Shown here: in pieces, positions 14,383 through 16,718 of the stretch
How positions within the stretch are numbered: the stretch's first letter is position 1
How the letters are laid out: the number at the start of each line of letters is the position of its first letter
Assembly (NCBI GenBank): GCA_013154225.1
Contig: JAADCW010000084.1
Span: forward strand, 1-16,718
Origin: Chloroflexota bacterium
GTDB taxonomy: Bacteria; Chloroflexota; Anaerolineae; Anaerolineales; DRMV01
Length of the DNA stretch: 16,718 nucleotides
Direction of reading: 5' to 3'
The notes under the pieces: generated by a model
Told to the model about the DNA's origin: nothing
Databases searched by the model: none
What the model saw: only the letters and a program-made list of their open reading frames with translations
Program-made: the position numbers and the translations under genes

Positions 14383-15336
14383 TTACGGCCCGTTGCCATG
14401 CCCCTTTCCGCCTTGCCATTGCCATTGATAACCTTCGCCCGAGTTTGTAGGCGTTGCCGTTTCGGTTTCGGTGGGCGTGGGTGTTTCGGTCGCGGTGGCA
14501 GTGGTTGTCACGGTGGCGGTTGCGGTAGTCGTTGGCGAGGGTGTTGTGGTTATCGAAGCTGAGGCGGTGGGGGAAGGCTGAGCATGGGTTGGCGGCCCAT
14601 GATGACGGAAGGCTGCTGCAGCTTGGCTGGCGACCTCTTCCCCGGCTTGTGCTGCAGGCCGAGCCTGCGGCGGGAGACGTTTTTGCAGTTGTGCCAAGGT
14701 TTGCGCTTGGGCGTTGATTTGGGAGGCCAGCGTTTGTGCTTCTTCAGGAGGCAGGGAGGATTGTTGCGCTAATTGAAGCGCAGTTTGCATGTGGCGCCGA
14801 TATGCATTAAGGGTTTGGGTAGCCAGGTCGGCTTTGCCTTGTTTGAGCAAGGCTTGGCTTTCTTCCAAACGCCGTTGGGCAAACGTGACTTCTAACGCCA
14901 CGCGAGAGGCTTCGTCAGGCGCAAGGTAGTATTGGGTGTTTTCGATAAACCGCTTGATGGGATAGCGCCAATCGCCCGGGAGCGCGTGCTGGGCTGAAAC
15001 TGCGGTCCACGTGCCGCCCAGCAAGACAAAAGCCACCAGCAGCGCGGCCACAGCAAATTGCCAGGCGCGTTGCAATCGAGGCCACGACCAGGCTCGCCGT
15101 CGTCGAGGTTGCGGCGCTGGCGCTTTGCGCGGCCGCAGATGCGGCTGAACACGCTCCCACTGGGGACGCCATGCCGCCGCGGCCTCGTCCAGCGCGGCTT
15201 CCTGACGATAGAGCCACGCCACGGCCTCAGCCTCTGGGCGAATGCGCTCCGCTTCGTGGGGCGGCAGTTCGCTCAGGGCTTCTTCCAGGCTTTTGCCTTG
15301 TTCTAATGCGCGAAGTACGCGTTCCAGGGCGTCCAT
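14383..15336 (-). CDS. DUF5667 membrane protein, probable anti-sigma partner with Thr-rich stalk
   Basis: This 317-residue protein has a cytoplasmic-looking N-terminal part (1-85, helical at first, then Arg/Pro-rich), one membrane helix at about 93-114 and a DUF5667-like domain at about 118-205. That domain holds the typical ALPGDWRYPIKRFIENTQYY and ALEVTFAQRRLEESQALL. A coiled-coil-like region follows, then a low-complexity Thr/Pro/Ala stretch at about 254-297, and a tail with WQWQGGKGHGNGP. The layout suggests an extracytoplasmic sensor domain on a stalk linked through the membrane to a cytoplasmic sigma-binding part. It starts 40 bases after the ECF sigma gene, the usual sigma/anti-sigma order. 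No zinc-binding anti-sigma motif is visible in the N-terminal part. GAGG lies 6 bases before the ATG. Confidence 0.85.
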   Translation of the reverse strand: MDALERVLRALEQGKSLEEALSELPPHEAERIRPEAEAVAWLYRQEAALDEAAAAWRPQWERVQPHLRPRKAPAPQPRRRRAWSWPRLQRAWQFAVAALLVAFVLLGGTWTAVSAQHALPGDWRYPIKRFIENTQYYLAPDEASRVALEVTFAQRRLEESQALLKQGKADLATQTLNAYRRHMQTALQLAQQSSLPPEEAQTLASQINAQAQTLAQLQKRLPPQARPAAQAGEEVASQAAAAFRHHGPPTHAQPSPTASASITTTPSPTTTATATVTTTATATETPTPTETETATPTNSGEGYQWQWQGGKGHGNGP

Positions 15337-15376
15337 AATGACCTCGTATTAGGATAACGCAGCCAGGCCAGGTCCG

Positions 15377-15925
15377 TTACACTTCTCGTTTTTGTCGAGC
15401 AATTTCTTTCCGCAAGGCCTGGAGGGCTCGATGCTGGAGGACACGAACCGCGCCTTCGCTCCTTTCCATGACCTGGGCAACTTGGGCAGGCGTGTAGTCG
15501 TAGAAGAAACGAAGAATGAGCACGGTGCGATAGTCGGGTTTGAGTTTTTGTAAGGCTTTGTGCAGGTCTTCTAAATTCTCTTGTTGAATCGCATTCTCTT
15601 CAGGGGAGATGCGTTTTTCTTGACGGGGGCGGTCGTCTAAGGGAAGAAAGCGGTTCTCTTGCCGCTGTTTGTCAATCAGCAGGTTGCGAGCAATGCGGAA
15701 AAGATAGCCTTCGAAGCGATCGCGTTCCTGATAGGCGTCGAGATGCTCCCACAGGCGGATGAAGGTCTCATTGACCAGGTCATTGGCCATATCAGTATCT
15801 ACGCCATAAGCCAGGAAAAAGCGGTACAACCGGGCACCGTAGCGCTCATAGAGCGCGCGGAAGGCGCCTTGGTCGCCGCTTTTGGCCAGGCGAATGAGTT
15901 GAGAGATGGGAGTATCGTTGGTCAT
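15377..15925 (-). CDS. ECF-family RNA polymerase sigma factor
   Basis: This 182-residue protein has sigma region 2 at about 21-88 (FRALYERYGARLYRFFLAYG, MANDLVNETFIRLWEHLDAY, FEGYLFRIARNLLIDKQRQE). Region 4 is at about 122-175 (LHKALQKLKPDYRTVLILRF, then YTPAQVAQVMERSEGAVRVL). The open frame extends 61 codons further upstream, but that part is not sigma-like and crosses the likely promoter, so the ATG at 15925 is taken. Its ribosome binding site is poor. It is the first gene of an operon with the DUF5667 protein. It is clearly different in sequence from the sigma factor at 7290-7868, so the two probably answer different signals. Confidence 0.92.
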   Translation of the reverse strand: MTNDTPISQLIRLAKSGDQGAFRALYERYGARLYRFFLAYGVDTDMANDLVNETFIRLWEHLDAYQERDRFEGYLFRIARNLLIDKQRQENRFLPLDDRPRQEKRISPEENAIQQENLEDLHKALQKLKPDYRTVLILRFFYDYTPAQVAQVMERSEGAVRVLQHRALQALRKEIARQKREV

Positions 15926-15963
15926 GTTCGCGCCGTCGAGCGAAAGGTCAAAGGCCTGGACAT

Positions 15964-15994
15964 ATTGTAACAGGAATACCGATTTTAACGTCAA
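15964..15994 (-). promoter_or_regulatory. probable promoter of the ECF sigma/DUF5667 operon
   Basis: On the minus strand TTGACG (plus 15989-15994) and TACAAT (plus 15964-15969) are 19 bases apart, with TGT directly before the -10 box (extended -10). The start would be near 15957, leaving a leader of about 32 bases before the ATG at 15925. Both boxes are close to the housekeeping consensus apart from the long spacer. Confidence 0.55.
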
Positions 15995-16136
15995 CAAAAC
16001 GAAGATTCGGCATTGCAATAGGCGCAAGTCACCGATGTCCGGGCAAAAGTTTGGCCACAAAAGCAAGCCTTCGTGATATAGGAAAGCAAAAACAGAAATC
16101 CCACCCACGGAGAAATTCTACCTACGGAGGCTTGCT

Positions 16137-16442
16137 ATGGTCAATTTTATCCCTTGGGCACGGATTTGGGTAAGACTTATGGAGGAGCAAAAGAGCATTC
16201 TCCCGCTTTAGCCGAAGGGCTCCAAGGCATTCGTCATGCAGGCTCTGCTCGCTGGATCCATATCGCTCACCATATGCCACGCCATCATGCCGCAGCCTGC
16301 AAGCGTCTTCAGCGTGATTGTACGCTTTGACCCTCGTCCTGTGCTTGCCCGACTATGCCTTGATGAGGCGCTTTTTGTTTTGTTAGATCCTACAGAAATA
16401 CTCCGCCCCCAGGCCCGCAAAACAGCCTATGTAGCCTGCTAA
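16137..16442 (+). pseudogene. short open frame with perfect ribosome binding site and in-frame TAG
   Basis: An ATG at 16137 follows GGAGG (16126-16130) at a 6-base spacing and opens a 24-codon frame (MVNFIPWARIWVRLMEEQKS...) closed by TAG at 16209-16211. The same frame stays open after the TAG for another 76 codons to a TAA at 16440-16442. I do not recognise the product and the composition is not convincing protein. It could be a small peptide gene of 24 residues, the remains of a gene with a premature stop, or chance. A weak promoter-like pair (TTGGCC at 16051, GATATA at 16075) lies upstream. Confidence 0.22.
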
Positions 16443-16633
16443 GAAAGTCCTTTGCTTGGCTGCGGAAGGCGGCATTCCCTTTATTGTGCAGGTAAAGATG
16501 CGATCACAATTGCGAGTGCAACCTACCTTGAGTAGTGCTCAAAGGCGGCCTGGAGGCGCTTGCTCTCTCAACTCCCCTCCTTATTTTCCGTTCCCGTTGT
16601 CCAAACTCACGCTTGAACCTCAGTTGTGTTCCC
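16443..16633. other. intergenic stretch without recognisable content
   Basis: Together with 15926-16136 and the doubtful frame between, this is part of about 790 bases lacking a convincing gene. No tRNA, insertion sequence end or long repeat was seen. A short stem around ACCTTGAGTAGTGCTCAAAGG (from 16531) is too small to interpret. The open frames here are short and cross the downstream promoter. Confidence 0.5.
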
Positions 16634-16662
16634 TTGACTTTTCTCCCCGCAACCCGTAGAAT
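16634..16662 (+). promoter_or_regulatory. consensus-like housekeeping promoter for the glycine riboswitch transcript
   Basis: TTGACT (16634-16639) and TAGAAT (16657-16662) are separated by exactly 17 bases, each one base from the consensus box. Transcription would start around 16669-16671, immediately before the riboswitch. This is the best promoter match in the window. Confidence 0.85.
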
Positions 16663-16670
16663 GAAAGCGG

Positions 16671-16718
16671 ACAATTGAGCGGCGTCGGGGGAGAGACCCG
16701 CGTTGTGCGGGCACCGAA
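16671..16718 (+). ncRNA. glycine riboswitch aptamer, cut by the right edge
   Basis: The sequence carries the conserved 5' half of the glycine (gcvT) riboswitch: GGGGGAGAGA (16687-16696), a hairpin CCCGC-GTTGT-GCGGG (16697-16711), then CACCGAA (16712-16718). The order GGAGAGA, stem, CACCGAA matches the first aptamer of known glycine riboswitches, where GGGGCAA-like bases come next; these lie beyond the edge. The aptamer binds glycine and usually turns on glycine cleavage genes or controls glycine transport in cis. Whether it is a single or tandem aptamer cannot be seen. The regulated gene lies outside the window on the plus strand. Confidence 0.88.

Noticed and set aside
14440..14575. GT/GC-rich quasi-repeats resembling a tandem DNA repeat
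   Set aside because: They encode the Thr/Pro/Ala-rich stalk of the DUF5667 protein; units are irregular, so this is protein low complexity and not a satellite or CRISPR array.
15926..16108. 61-codon N-terminal extension of the second ECF sigma factor
   Set aside because: Hydrophobic, non-sigma sequence that covers the likely promoter; family proteins begin near the ATG at 15925.
16208..16420. 70-codon minus-strand frame in the intergenic region
   Set aside because: Ser/Arg-rich, overlaps the other doubtful frame, no start signal.
16456..16659. 67-codon plus-strand frame starting with TTG
   Set aside because: Ends inside the riboswitch promoter, has no ribosome binding site and no protein-like pattern.

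Overview
The window reads as a stretch of bacterial chromosome of moderately high GC. It most resembles Chloroflexota of the Anaerolineae type. That placement is an inference from gene content: Tad pilus machinery, a DUF5667 anti-sigma-like protein beside an ECF sigma factor, an Stf0-type sulfotransferase, and an SPFH protein of the YdjI/virion-core type. No 16S or other marker is present to prove it. No phage, insertion sequence, CRISPR array or tRNA was recognised.

Layout. (1) Bases 1-5061, plus strand: the distal part of a Tad pilus operon. It holds a CpaE/TadZ-like ATPase cut by the left edge, the CpaF/TadA secretion ATPase, the TadB and TadC membrane proteins, and a comF gene that overlaps the end of tadC by 14 bases. 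(2) 5058-6071, minus: an Stf0-like sulfotransferase whose stop codon interlocks with that of comF. (3) 6175-8666, minus: a compact operon of a sirtuin deacylase, an ECF sigma factor, a DegV fatty-acid-binding protein and an 88-residue single-pass membrane protein. (4) 8771-10585, plus: plsX and a two-helix membrane protein with a degenerate NERD-like domain, divergent from the sirtuin operon. (5) 10775-12408, minus: a coiled-coil-like protein followed by an SPFH protein that ends in an excisionase-type helix-turn-helix, closed by a strong hairpin terminator. (6) 12594-14096, minus: a secreted Tad-domain (TadG-like) protein with a beta-rich C-terminal half. (7) 14383-15925, minus: an ECF sigma factor with its DUF5667 membrane partner. 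(8) 15926-16718: about 790 bases without a convincing gene, ending in a consensus-like plus-strand promoter and the first part of a glycine riboswitch cut by the right edge.

How the parts may work together. The Tad proteins build and energise a Flp-type pilus; coupling of comF to tadC hints that this pilus serves DNA uptake. DegV proteins carry fatty acids for phosphorylation to acyl-phosphate, the metabolite PlsX also handles, so the sirtuin/sigma/DegV operon facing plsX may be a lipid-linked regulatory neighbourhood. Two separate ECF sigma factors each sit with a membrane protein that could be an anti-sigma factor. The SPFH-HTH protein and its partner may be a membrane-stress module. The glycine riboswitch shows that a glycine-responsive gene lies just beyond the right edge.
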